The notes below the pieces were generated by a model. The model made no database searches, was not told the DNA's origin, and was given only the letters and a program-made list of their open reading frames with translations. Positions 47,901 through 59,400 of a stretch of DNA of 64,000 nt are shown one piece after another. A program made the translations under genes and the position numbers. Origin of the DNA: Hybos culiciformis (taxonomy: Eukaryota > Arthropoda > Insecta > Diptera > Hybotidae); the NCBI GenBank assembly GCA_964007475.1, contig OZ023273.1, positions 10,243,922 through 10,307,921 of the forward strand, read 5' to 3'. Position 1 is the stretch's first letter. Each line of letters begins with the position of its first letter.

Positions 47901-48495
47901 TTAAAAGTAGACCTACAAATTTAGTTTGTTATGGGAAATTTAAAATTTCCCTTTGCAGAATTTAAAAAAGTAAAATTGAATTTGTGAACGGCTTTAGGAC
48001 AAAATTATTTCATTTTTTTTAAATAACAGCAGTAAAATCGTGTCGTTCACAAATTAAAAAACCTGAAATATTAAATCCGATTTTAATTTTTTCAATCGCT
48101 AATAAGTGAACAGACTCTTAGACAGGTATTTTGATGAAATTTTGTTTATCTATGCTAAATTATTAGCATTAATATTAAATTGTCCAGAAAATTCTTTTTT
48201 CTAATAGTGATTTAGGTGGTGTGGTACCTATCTGCAAATAAATTAGGTATTAGTATAGGTTCATGGTGCACACAATTGAGTTTATAACTCTGGCACCCAT
48301 CTACATAATCTACCCATCTACATAATAAATTTGGTGTTATTAAAACAGGTCGACGACACGTTTTCGATCAGCTAACGTTCCGGTTAGCCTGCCCATCTAG
48401 TTCTAGTCTATGTAGTAATTCTATTTTTGAAACTTACTCAAGGGTCCATTCGGTCGACTCCGATTCAGCCATTTTTTATTTTAGAGGTAATTTAA

Positions 48496-48645
48496 TACTG
48501 AAAACACAATTGTGGCGACAACGACGGCGACAGCGATAGCGACTGTCAAAAACCATATATTTGTATGAGAATGAAACAATTGAGGCGATTTTTTTATATG
48601 AAAAATCGCTGTCGCCGTCGTTGTCGCCCCAATTGTGTTTTCACC
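48496..48645. mobile_element. 150-base palindromic MITE with GCGACA motifs, TTAA flanks
   Basis: GAAAACACAATTGTGGCGAC continuing through AACGACGGCGACAGCGAT is mirrored by ATCGCTGTCGCCGTCGTTGT, then CGCCCCAATTGTGTTTTC. TTAA flanks both sides (48492-48495 and 48646-48649), as for piggyBac-type insertions. A decayed relative is at 21050-21300. There is no coding potential. Confidence 0.8.
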
Positions 48646-49170
48646 TTAACTGTAAAAAGAAATGCATTAAATTAAAAAAAATAAATAATATGAAATTGTA
48701 TTGTGTGAAGGAAGATGAAAGATGATAATCTGAACTGAACGTCGTAAAAATTAAAATAATTGCATCTTACTTTACGTTCCTCAGAGCTCACACTATCTCT
48801 ATTTACAGAGCAATCCAAAACCTGGATTTTGATATCGTGACAATCATCTGCTCTGAATTAAGATTTAAGTTTTAGACAGCAATTCTTACTATTTAATGTC
48901 TCCAATTTTATCTCGACTTCGATTGCTTTAATCCTTTTTATGGCGGATCTTCTTTTCTAGAGGTGGTTTTATCTCTTCAATCTTTAGTTTCGGCGTTTCG
49001 CTGTGTAGTTTAACGGGCGGTATAAATCAAATTAATTCAATATTGTCAAGTGTTACCGCTGTGTTTAACTAGACGCGACGGACGCGATGGTGACGTTACA
49101 AACGTGAGAGACGTTGTAATTAAATTTTTTGCAGTTATTCACTTGTTTAAATGTCCAAATAGCGCCGCCA

Positions 49171-49850
49171 ATGGCCATTTATGGAACGTAGGAGAACATA
49201 TAAAATATTTATTTTCTTGAAATTTGTATGAAAATTTACGAATTGAAATTTTATTTAAGTTATAATTAATTAGTTAATTAATAAAAATTAATAGAAAAAA
49301 TTTTGAGGTCTGCGGAATATTATTGGCAAACAATTCTATAGGTAGAAATATTTCCATGCATTACTTTTTCATCCAAAATAATTCAAAATCAAAAAGTGTA
49401 TAAAAAAAAGAACTATTTTTAATTTAAATTTAAAAAACTTACCAATATTATTTAGACTCCAAATGTATGAGAATTTCCAATAATAACTTTTTTTTACATT
49501 TAAAACTTACCAATATTATTTAGACTCCAAATGTATGAGAATTTCCAATAATAACTTTTTTTTACATTTTTATATTTGTTATGAACTGAAAATTGTACTG
49601 AATTTTTTTTTTTTTTGTTAGGTGTAAAAATACACTTTTTGATTTTGAATTATTTTGGATGAAAAAGTAATGCATGGAAATATTTCTACCTATAGAATTG
49701 TTTGCCAATGATATTCCGCAGACCTTAAAATTTTTTTTATTAATTAACTAATTAAATATAACTTAAATAAAATTTCAATTCGTAAATTTTCATACAAATT
49801 TCACGAAAATAAAAATTTTATATGTTCTCCTACGTTCCATAAATGGCCAC
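49171..49850. mobile_element. Fold-back element with about 230-base inverted arms
   Basis: The left arm (from ATGGCCATTTATGGAACGTA) and the right arm (to TACGTTCCATAAATGGCCAC) match over roughly 230 bases with few differences. The arms include TTGGCAAACAATTCTATAGG and GTAATGCATGGAAATATTTC with their partners. The loop at about 49430-49570 contains a segment with ACCAATATTATTTAGACTCC duplicated in tandem (unit about 66 bases). No coding frame is present. Confidence 0.85.
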
Positions 49851-49947
49851 AGAGGGCTTGTCAAAACAGTGAATACTGGACGTCTTCAACGTTGTAAAAC
49901 TAAAAAGTAAGCTATGGTAAACAAACGACTTTCACTACTTTTTTAAA

Positions 49948-50590
49948 ATAAATTAAAAAAAACACACGAAGCAGTCATAGGTACGTTTATACTTAAAGCT
50001 TTAATTTAAACTATGAAGTAACAAAACAATGGCTACAAATAATGGACTGCTTTTCGACTGATGGACTGATTTTTATTTTAATTTACATTTTGTACCGAGC
50101 AGCCCATCATTTGTAGCCACTGTTATTTCATAGTTTAAAGCTTTTAATAAGCGAGTCACACTACAACTAAAAAGCCACTACTCATGACGGCTTTTTTAAA
50201 TGCGTTCACACTTGCACTTTTTGGTTTTTTTTCTTTTTTTTTCTCGTTTTGTCATATCTTTTTCCTTTTTTTTTGGGAATTTTTTTTGTTTTTTAATTCG
50301 TTTTTTTTAAAAAATTGCCGCCAACTTCCTGAAAGTATGCAATTGTTAGTTTATTTTTTTCTCACAGAGCTCATTTGTTATTTGATCCCTGATTTTCTAG
50401 TGGCTTTTTGAAAAGCCACTAGCTTTTTTTTCTTTTTTTTGTATGGAAAAAGCCACGAAATAGCCACAACGATGATAGCTTTTTCAAAAAGCCATTAAAA
50501 AGCCGAAGTGTGACAGCCTTATAAGTATTAACTTCTTTCGGAAGTTCCTATGACTGCTTCGTGTGTTTTTTTTTGTGCATATTTTAAGCA
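49948..50590. mobile_element. Inverted pair (CACACGAAGCAGTCATAGG) enclosing a MITE
   Basis: ACACACGAAGCAGTCATAGG at about 49960 is mirrored by CCTATGACTGCTTCGTGTGT at about 50547. Inside, AAACTATGAAGTAACAAAAC followed by AATGGCTACAAATAATGG is mirrored by the sequence around 50105-50140. The 50148-50521 MITE sits within. The layout indicates at least one older TIR element disrupted by a younger one. The outer limits are approximate. Confidence 0.6.
50148..50521. mobile_element. TIR element copy 2 (TAAGCGAGTC / GACAGCCTTA), TAA duplication
   Basis: This has the same ends and body as 6470-7162 but without the 322-base insertion. TAA flanks at 50145-50147 and 50522-50524. It shows TAAGCGAGTCACACTACAAC at the left and AAGTGTGACAGCCTTA at the right, with GAAAGTATGCAATTGTTAGT inside. 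It gives the empty-site reference for the nested insertion in copy 1. Confidence 0.8.
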
Positions 50591-50638
50591 GGGAAGACCT
50601 TAACCATAGCTCCATATCCAAAATTTTTGGTCAGGTAA

Positions 50639-51030
50639 TTCCACCCTCACTTTCACCCTCAGTTCCGCCCTCACTCCCACCCTCACTTCCGACCTCACTG
50701 CCGCCCTCACTTCCGCCCTCACTTCCGCCCTCACTTCCGCCCTCACTTCCGCCCTCACTTCCGCCCTCACTTCCGCCCTCACTTCCGCCCTCACTTCCGC
50801 CCTCACTTCCGCCCTCACTTCCGCCCTCACTTCCGCCCTCACTTCCGCCCTCACTTCCGCCCTCACTTCCGCCCTCACTTCCGCCCTCACTTCCGCCCTC
50901 ACTTCCGCCCTCACTTCCGCCCTCACTTCCGCCCTCACTTCCGCCCTCACTTCCGCCCTCACTTCCGCCATCATTTCCGCCCTCACTTCCGCCCTCACTT
51001 CCGCCCTCACTTCCGCCTTCACTTCCTTCC
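50639..51030. repeat. 12-base minisatellite (CTTCCGCCCTCA), about 30 copies
   Basis: The unit CTTCCGCCCTCA repeats without interruption, with a few variants at both edges (ACTCCC, ATTTCC, GCCTTC). Because the unit is a multiple of three, both strands stay open across the array: (PPSL)n on plus and (EVRA)n on minus. These are not genes. Flanking unique motifs show the array lies inside a larger tandem unit (see 51044-51290). Confidence 0.95.
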
Positions 51031-51043
51031 TTTTTTTGGGCAG

Positions 51044-51290
51044 GTAATCTTTATTTCACCCGAGCTACCTATTTTGAAAAAAAATTTTTTTTGTATATTT
51101 TGAGCCGGCACGACCTAACCGTAGCTCCCTGCCCAAAAATTTTTCGGCAGGTTATCTTTATTTTACCGGAGCTACCTATTTTGGAAAAAAAAAATTTTTG
51201 TATATTTTGTGCCGGCACGACCTAACTATAGCTCCCAAAAATTTTTCGGCTGGTAATCTTTATTTTAACGGATATTTTGAAAAAAAAAAA
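51044..51290. repeat. Tandem units of about 105 bases with GAGCTACCTATTTTG
   Basis: GTAATCTTTATTTCACCC, then GAGCTACCTATTTTG, GCCGGCACGACCTAAC and AAAAATTTTTCGGC form a unit that starts at about 51044. It starts again at about 51149 and partly again at about 51250. A related partial unit (AAGACCTTAACCATAGCTCC) lies left of the minisatellite at about 50590, suggesting the 12-base array expanded inside one unit. Confidence 0.8.
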
Positions 51291-51295
51291 AAAAT

Positions 51296-51480
51296 TTAGT
51301 TTTAAATAATTTGTAAACGAAAGATTTTTAAAATTTATTTGAATTTAAATTTTTCGCGCCAAATTATTTTGTTTTTATTTGAAAAAAAAAATTTTAGTTT
51401 TAAATAATTTGTAAACGAAAGATTTTTAAAAAATAATTTGAATTTAAATTTGTCGCGCCAAATTTTGTTTTTATAAATAA
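51296..51480. repeat. Tandem duplication, unit about 97 bases
   Basis: TAGTTTTAAATAATTTGTAA followed by ACGAAAGATTTTTAAAA and TCGCGCCAAATT occurs twice in a row, with small differences between copies. Confidence 0.85.
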
Positions 51481-53456
51481 TAAATGATTATTGAGTGAAC
51501 CACTCATTTTTTTGAGTATTCAAACGGTACAGCATGTCGCTTTTTTTTCGAACTCGAAATTCGAATGAGTACAATAATTTCTACCCCCTACAGAATTACT
51601 CAATTATATCATACAACGCGCCTAAAGAAGTATAAACAGAATGCTTTGGTTATCAACGTTCTTAACGTAAAAAGTTAAAATAGATTTAACTTTTTACGTC
51701 GCGTCGTCAACGTCGCATCGTCAACGTCAACGTCCAGTTAAACCGTCTCCATAAACTTCCATACATTTAATATTTCTTACGTCTTTAGCGTCACGTCCGT
51801 CGCGTCCAGTTAAGAGCCTTCATTGTGAAAAATTGCAAAAAATTGGTCTTAGTTTGGCTTTGATTGTAGGGTTACTACAATCTAGACTGAAGTGATTTTT
51901 TGATATGTTAGAAAGTATATAACTGGCTCCAGGGTAGGTGAGGTGGATTTTTAAAATTTTGAGTTTTTTTGGCCCAAACGAGCCTTTAAAAAACTTGAAC
52001 ACATTTGCTTGGATTCTGAAGTAAAGAAAAAAGATAATAAAAAATCTCAAACGCAGAAATAAAGCTAAAATACCACTCTCCAGGGCTGGTGACGTGAAAT
52101 TTTGAATTTCTTTAATTTCCTAAACAATTTTTAATTAATTTCATTTATTTCTAAGAATTTTTTAATTTTTTTGATAAATTACAGTTTCTGCACAAAAATC
52201 AAATTCAAATATAGTTTTGCGATTTTCTGGTAGAGATGTTTTTCGTACAATTTTTGTCGCATTTTTCACGACCGTTTATTTCTGTAAAATAAAACAAAAA
52301 AAAACTGCAAAAATAGAAAACAGAAATAGAAAACAAAATTTCAAGTGGAGGGCTCTTAAACAGAGCTATTAAAAAAAATCTTTAAAAATATTTCTAGTAA
52401 GGGAGTGTACACAGATCGGCAGGAATTTACGGCAGGGACTTTTGTATTATGAAAAATTAGTTTCTCAAAGGACGGCTGCCGCCTCCCCCGAAACTCCTAG
52501 AGCACCTGTTTTTTTTTTTGCTTTGGGCGCGATTGTTTTTTTTCGCAAACGAAGTCAATATTTTTATGGAAGACAAAAAAAATATTTCTATATTTTAATT
52601 TTTTTTTGCAAATTTAAAATACATAAATAAAACTGATTAAAATTAAATCAAATCAAGTTATTGAATAATTTAAAAAAAATTATTGAAATTAAAATGTATT
52701 TCATATTCAAGTCACGTCATACGCTACTTATAAGAAATTTTTAAATTAAAAATTTAGACAAACACTTTGTAGTTTTTAAATATAGTAAAATCTAAAGGAA
52801 AATAATTCATTCCATTCATTATGGCGATATTGCGAATATTTCATTTACACATTACAAGATTATTTATTTAAGTATTATTATATACATATATATTTTTCTT
52901 AAACATCCATTATTATGTGACCATTATGTCTATTATATAAATAATTTTTCTACAAGATTTCACTTACCAATCTTTGTTTTTTTTTTTTATAGAAATTAAT
53001 AATAGAAGGAAAATATTCACTTTTGACTATATTAGGCAAAAATTTGTTATACATTATATAATAATATAAAGGATTTTATATCTGCACATAATATATTTAA
53101 GTGTTTTATAATCGTTTTGTCTAAAACCATCAATGAAAAAGGATTGTGTATTATGGAAGAGATTTTTTTTCTATAAATAGGATACGATTATTATAAAAAT
53201 TGTACCATTTCTTTTCTTCTTATCATTTAGTAAACACCTGTTGAATAAATAATACGAATACGGATTTTATTTAGCTTTTCTTATATTTACAATTTTTTCA
53301 TCCTCTATTATTTGTAACGTCATCAAAAGAGATATCTATTATATATATATATTTTTTTTTAAGTTTTAAAAAACAAAATTTTAAACATATGTTTTAATTA
53401 ATTAATGAAAATATTATTAGTGAAAATTTAAGAAAAATATTTTAATCAAAATAAAT

Positions 53457-56400
53457 ATGTTTGACAATTATGAAAATAAAAAAACTTATCAAAATCGGTT
53501 TAAAATTGCTATGTGCATTTATTTAGCATTACTAATTGATAATGTTCTATTAACGGTTAGTGTAAATATAAAGCATAAAAATTAATGATGTTATTGGATA
53601 AAAGTGTTGTAATTTATCGAAATATAAATTATGCATGTGATGTTAATATGTATAATGTTCATAACAATTGTGCTGTTAAAACATAAAAAAAATTATCGTA
53701 ATTAAAAAGTTAAATGTACACAGATTCATGTGGTTCAACGATTCAACCTTAATAAAAATACACGGTATTAAATTAAATATTAGGCAATATGTGCTTTATT
53801 AAAAAAAAATATATTTTTGAATAAAAAAAAGAAATTGTATTTATGTACTACGTTATTAAAACTGACTAATAGTCTCCGGAGGTATAAATAAGACCACGCT
53901 ACCCAAATCAGTTCAGTCCGCGCGATCTAATTTCATTCTGAGTAGTGAAATAAGGCCAAATGAAATAAAATTAGACCGGCCGGCAATTAAAGCGCACATA
54001 GATAACTCATTTTCAAAAGTGAATTAAAACCGCAACTAAATTCCAAGAAATATTCGATACCTACATACGAAGGTCCAAAAGGCTAGTTCTCTTCAACTTT
54101 TTATTTTAAAAGCTATCTTGCGAAAAAGCATGAAAAACTATCGTGCAAAGCAAAATAAAAAACAAAACAGAAAAGGTTCCGGCGAGGCGGCAGCCACGGT
54201 TTTATTCCATGGCGCCAATTTCTTCAAGCTCTATACAAATTTATAACCCCATAACAATAATATATCAATGCTTAAAGTTTCAAGTCTCTATCTCTGCAAT
54301 CATTGTACCGAACAGTCAGACTAGAAAACGAATAAAAAAGTTTTAAAAAGGCTACTAAATACCACAGTTAAAACTAATTCTAAATAATGTTAAAGAAATA
54401 ATAAAATGTACGTTTTATTTTTTGGATGTTATACTGTAACTATTGCTATATTACTGTCAGCTATCACAACATTTATAGTTTTTTATTTTGCTTTTAACTC
54501 TAGGTAATAGTTCCAATATTACCCGATTATTTGGTCAGCATAAGTAAATCTAATGTTATTGTACCAAAAAGTATTGTTTATAAAAATTTTGATTTACACT
54601 ATGTTCCAAAAATTTTAACACACCCAATTCAAATGAATAAAACTAACAATACCGTGGTATTATCAAATATTACAAAACATCCAGTACAAAGTGGCAAGAA
54701 TTCATTTGATGTAATAGCCTCTTCACGCAATGTTGAGATGCTTGAAGGTGAAAACGGATCTATAGGATTATTATTGGCTGTGAAAGCTTTGGTAAGTTGA
54801 TTTCTTAAGTAACAACTTTTTATTACTTAAAATTTCTTTCATGTACATATAAATAGAATACAAATAATAAAAATCTTAATTAATAAAAATCGTTTCAAAT
54901 TTTTATTTTGTTAAACTCTAAAACGATTTATTTAGCTATATTTTATGTTACTATTTGTGAATTTTCCATGTGCCATGAAGTTTTCGAAAAGTTACCGTTG
55001 GCACTAGAAGCTTCCGGATGTTATTGTGAATATCCTTGAATAATTAACAGAGAATAATATTTAATTAAAAAAAAAACATATAATTTAGACTTTTAGAGTA
55101 ATGTTTTTTAGATTAATTATTATCAGAATCATGTGCTTGTTTCAATAAAAGATCTTGTTATATATATTATTCAAGTGAAACTAATCTTATTATAATTATA
55201 TAATTGGTTATAAATTAAAACTAATTCTTAACCTAATTAAGAAACATATATTTTAGTTTAGTATTTGGTGTTTATGTACTATCGAATTCTCTTAACGATA
55301 TAATATCTAACTTCCATAAATGGAAGTTTTTGATGAATAAATAAAACAATAGTAAGAATTGCCTACATAATTTATATACTATCTTATTTAAATAAGATTA
55401 AAACATAAGGAATTCTGGCTTCAAAGTAAAGATCAGGCAAGAAAATATTTAATGGTTCTTTTTATTTTTAAGGTTCAACTTATATTCAATCCTATTATAG
55501 GAATTATATCCACTAGAATTGGTTATCGTTTACCTATTTTTTGTGGCACTGTTTGTCTTGTCATATCATCAATGGGTATACGACAATAATTTAAACCGAT
55601 TAAATGTGTTTATTCTCATTTTGTTTTATTATACAGTTTTTGCAGGTGCCAACAGCTACGCTTCCTTATTTATGGCAAGAGCTTTTCAAGGAGTAGGTTC
55701 TGCATCTATTGGAGTTTGTGGTATGAGTCTTGTTGCACAAGTTAGTATTTTTTCTATTTTTGCTACATAGATACTCACATATATTAAACTTGTTTTCTAA
55801 AACTTAAAACAAAAACTTTAGGAATATAAATATGTATATCTGGCTGGTTATAAAGTTTGTTGTCTAAGATATAAATAAAGTTTGTTTGTATCATTAGAAA
55901 GAATTTTCCTTTTTATCTTATTCTAGAATTTCATCTTTGTTCTTATAATTTTCCTTTAACTGAATATTTAATTTAATTTAATTTTCATTTGTATTTAGCT
56001 TTACACAGAAGAAAATAAAAGATCTAAGGTGATGGGGGTTGTACTTGGTAAGTCAAAGTCTAAATAATGATACAATGTTAATTATTGATTAATTCTTATT
56101 TTCACATTAATTTTTTGTTCAATTTTATTATTAACATATTAAACATTTGCATTTGCCTACACTATAACGTATATAATTTTGGTTATATATAATTATATTT
56201 ACAACAGAACGTACACGCCTTGGTCCTAATTCCTTTCAAGTTCAACGAATTTGTTAAGACTACCAAAAAATCTGAAGCTATTTTTTTTTGATTGCTGATA
56301 TCTTTGAGAGTGATAAAAACCTCTATTTTAAAAAAATTGTAATAATTCCAAAATTCCGAAAATTTTAACGTTTTGGCGTGTACGCTCTGACGCTCTGTTT

Positions 56401-59400
56401 TAAACGCGCTAAAACTACTTAACCATTATATACGCCTTATATTGAGCCTTATTTTTTTTATATTCTCTGCATTAGACATAAAATAATTTAGTTTTACAAA
56501 TTATTCTAGGAAGTGTTGCTCTCGGTGTTTTAATTGGATATCCTTTTGGAGGAATCTTATATGATTTGGGTAAATTATTTTGAAATATCTGTTCTTAGAT
56601 TAAGCACAATCAACTTTATTTTTTAGTTGGAAAATCAGCGCCATTTATTATAATTTCTATTTTTGCAGCTTTAACACTTGGTAAAATTTACAAAAAAGTT
56701 GTTTGAATGCTTTATTTATTATCCTTTATTTACATATCTTAATTTATCATTTTTATGTTTTAGTACTTGAACTATTTTACATGGATTTTGATGTCAGACC
56801 AGAAGTAAGTTTTTTAAACCTGTTTAAGATTAAATTAAAAATATTTCAAAATGTAAATTACATTGTAGCTAATTTTCTTGACCTATTAAATTTATTTTAA
56901 ATATACCTACTTACCTATATTGTACTTACTTATGTTTGTACTGTTCATGTGTACTTATATAAAGCACCTGCCAATTGTATCTCATATTTTATTGTATAAT
57001 TATCATAAACTCTTTGAACAATTTTTTTTGTTACATAAAAAACATAATGTGTTTTTTGAATTAAAATTTGAGAATAAATTTATTTTACAAAAGCCTGAAA
57101 AAAATGTGGATCGCAAAATTTAATATTTAGTGTATGCACATTATGTATGTTTGCTTTCAGTTAGGAAATTCTGTCTTCAAAATAAATTTGCACATTAATA
57201 AATGTACATATTATAATTATAATTTTAGGTTGGCATTGAAATCGAAAGACCGAAATGGAAAAATTTATTTCGAAACAAAATGATTATTTGCATCGTAATT
57301 TGCATTTGGATATCAACATCTTCAATGGTAACTTAAATGCACGCTTAAATTTTTGCCAAAACTATAATTTGAACAACGGACAAAAATTCCATAAATTCTG
57401 TGAGCATTAACTTTGATCCAAACCAATTGTTAACGAGAATTTCAGTTTCAAGAATCCATTCAATAATACATAAAAAAAAGAAGATATTTAACGAACGAAA
57501 CCATCTCCTATCTCACTCAAAAGCAATAATATTGCTTTAGCTTTTATAATTATTTAGAGAAAGTAAATTGATTTCAACATTAAATTTTTAGGCTATTTTA
57601 GAGCCATGTTTGCCAATTTGGCTTTTATCAAATTTGAAACCAAAAAAATGGCAACTAGGCACTGTTTTTATTCCCGATTCAGTTGGTTATTTTGTTGGAA
57701 CCAATTTTTTTGGGGAGACTTCTTATAAATTTGGACAAATAAAAACAGCATCCATTTCATTGATTTTGGTTGGAATTTCTTCAATCGTAGTAAGTATAAA
57801 ATAATTTTGTAAATTTTCTATTCAAATAAGTAAATTAGTACAATTTTATGTACTTTAAGTCTATTATTAATACCCTAATAATACATTTTTAGTGAGTAAA
57901 AGAATAAAACCCGAAACGATCTGATTTTGTTTGCACTCAGTTTTGACTACTTTTTGTTCCATAAACCATCATCTCCTAATTGTTATATGTGTAATATAAA
58001 TACATCTATATACATTATACCAATTCTTATTGAATAATAAAGGACAGTACATTGTGTCAGGTAAAAAGCTTTAAAAGAAATAAAAAAATCGTTCTTCGTG
58101 TCAATATTTAAAACAAAAAATAGATGCAGTAAAGTTTGTTTTTATTGGATACTAATATTTATATTTAATCAATGTTGTTGGATACAAAATATAAATTATT
58201 ATAAAAAATTATCATCGAATTGAACATCAGATTCATAATCAACGTCGACGTGCCAAGAAACCATCTGTAATCTGCCCTCCAAAGAGGTGTAAAAAATTTT
58301 GTACCAAAAACTCAAATTACATTTAACTGCCAACTAACAGAAAGTTGAAAGAAAGAAGGATTGCGATATTTTACTACATTATTGTCGTGGAGTCAATGTT
58401 AAAAGCTTTTAAAAATATTTAACTTCCTCAAAAACAATTTAAATGATTACAATGTTAACATTTTTTGGTAACGGAGTTTCAAGTAAATCTTAAAATAAAA
58501 TAAAAAATACATAAAAAAACATTTATAAAAACAATCTTTAATTTAATCGAAAAGTCAGAAATAATATTATATCAATAAAGTTACAGAAAAACCCCGTCTT
58601 TGGTCACTAATCAGAAGCCCAGGTCGTAAATACTAAATTAAATTTTCGTAAACTTGGAACTTTTGAAAATTTTAGTATTTCTTAAGAGCTTGTTGAGGCT
58701 TTAGTTTTAGTACAATTGCGTTTTGCGAAATATGAAAATTTTCAAAAGTTTATGCATGTCAAGTAAGTTTACTTGACCTACTTGAGCTAAACAAACATTT
58801 TTTTTCGTGAAGATTAACTAAGAAACAAAATTATTCAAAACCATATAAAACTAAAAATATTTTTTTTTTAAATTAGATTCCCAACGCAAATACAGTAAAT
58901 AAGCTGTTATTGCCACATTTTGGATTGGGACTTGGAATAGGAATAATTGATGCGGGTATTGAATTTATTTGCGTGAATTGTAATATATAATAAAAAATTA
59001 ATTTACTTAAATTTTAGCACTAGTACCTATGTTGGCGTCTTTTGTTGATTCTAGTAACAATGATGACGACTCGACGACAAGTGAGTCTAATTCCTCAAGT
59101 TATGGTACAGTTTATGCTGTGCAACAAACTTCAGTGAGCTTAGCATACAGCTTAGGTAAATTTCTATTTGCCTTACCTAGTCGAATCATTTATTAGAACT
59201 CGATTTTAGGACCTTTAATTGGAGGCGAATTCGCAGAAACAATTGGTTTTCCTTGGTTGATGCGATCCATTGGATTGCTGAATCTTATTTATGTTCCAAT
59301 TATTCGATATGTGTATTCAAGAAATGTTAAGGCAAGTATAAAAGATTTGGTAATATTATTAGATCTTATATTTTATATAAATAACTTGTTTTTTGCCGCA

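Larger units (their letters stand above)
44977..48117. mobile_element. Outer TIR element of a nest (GAGTCTGTTCACTTATTA ends), TTA duplication
   Basis: GAGTCTGTTCACTTATTA at 44977 is mirrored by TAATAAGTGAACAGACTC ending at 48117. TTA flanks both (44974-44976 and 48118-48120). Inward homology continues (CGATTGAAA / TTTCAATCG). Its span contains at least four other elements: 45134-45572, 45598-46124 and 46205-47900, the last itself interrupted by 46586-47881. With those removed only about 460 bases belong to this element. Its right part contains TTTGTTATGGGAAATTTAAA followed by ATTTCCCTTTGCAGAA, the module shared with the neighbouring families. Confidence 0.82.
49069..51809. mobile_element. 2.7 kb composite bounded by CTAGACGCGACGGACG inverted ends, TTAA flanks
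   Basis: CTAGACGCGACGGACG at 49069 is mirrored by CGTCCGTCGCGTCCAG ending at 51809. TTAA flanks both (49065-49068 and 51810-51813). Related CGTCCAGTTAA and ACGTCGCGTCGTCAACGTCG motifs recur just inside the right end (about 51695-51745). The span holds several further repeats: a long fold-back (49171-49850), another inverted pair with a MITE inside it, a minisatellite and tandem duplications. Whether the two ends belong to one original insertion or to two solo ends is uncertain. Confidence 0.6.
42680..53456. other. Gene-free 10.8 kb transposon-rich region
   Basis: No host gene is supported between the shutdown-like gene and the SLC18-like gene. From about 43.0 to 51.8 kb the DNA is almost entirely TIR elements, many nested, plus a 12-base minisatellite; these are listed individually. 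I see nothing in 42700-43040, 48125-48490 and 51830-53450 apart from AT-rich sequence. The plus-strand frame at 52442-52630 is not recognisable and is not called. Confidence 0.6.

Noticed and set aside
50563..51225. Long plus-strand frame of (PPSL)n and minus-strand frame of (EVRA)n
   Set aside because: Both result from a 12-base minisatellite whose unit is a multiple of three; there is no other coding evidence.
49069..51809. A single intact autonomous transposon or virus-like element
   Set aside because: No transposase, integrase or capsid-like frame is visible; the span is a mosaic of non-coding repeats.
52442..52630. 62-codon plus-strand frame upstream of the transporter
   Set aside because: Its GC-richer start (GGACGGCTGCCGCC) is odd, but the rest is a homopolymer-driven Phe/Lys run with no recognisable feature.
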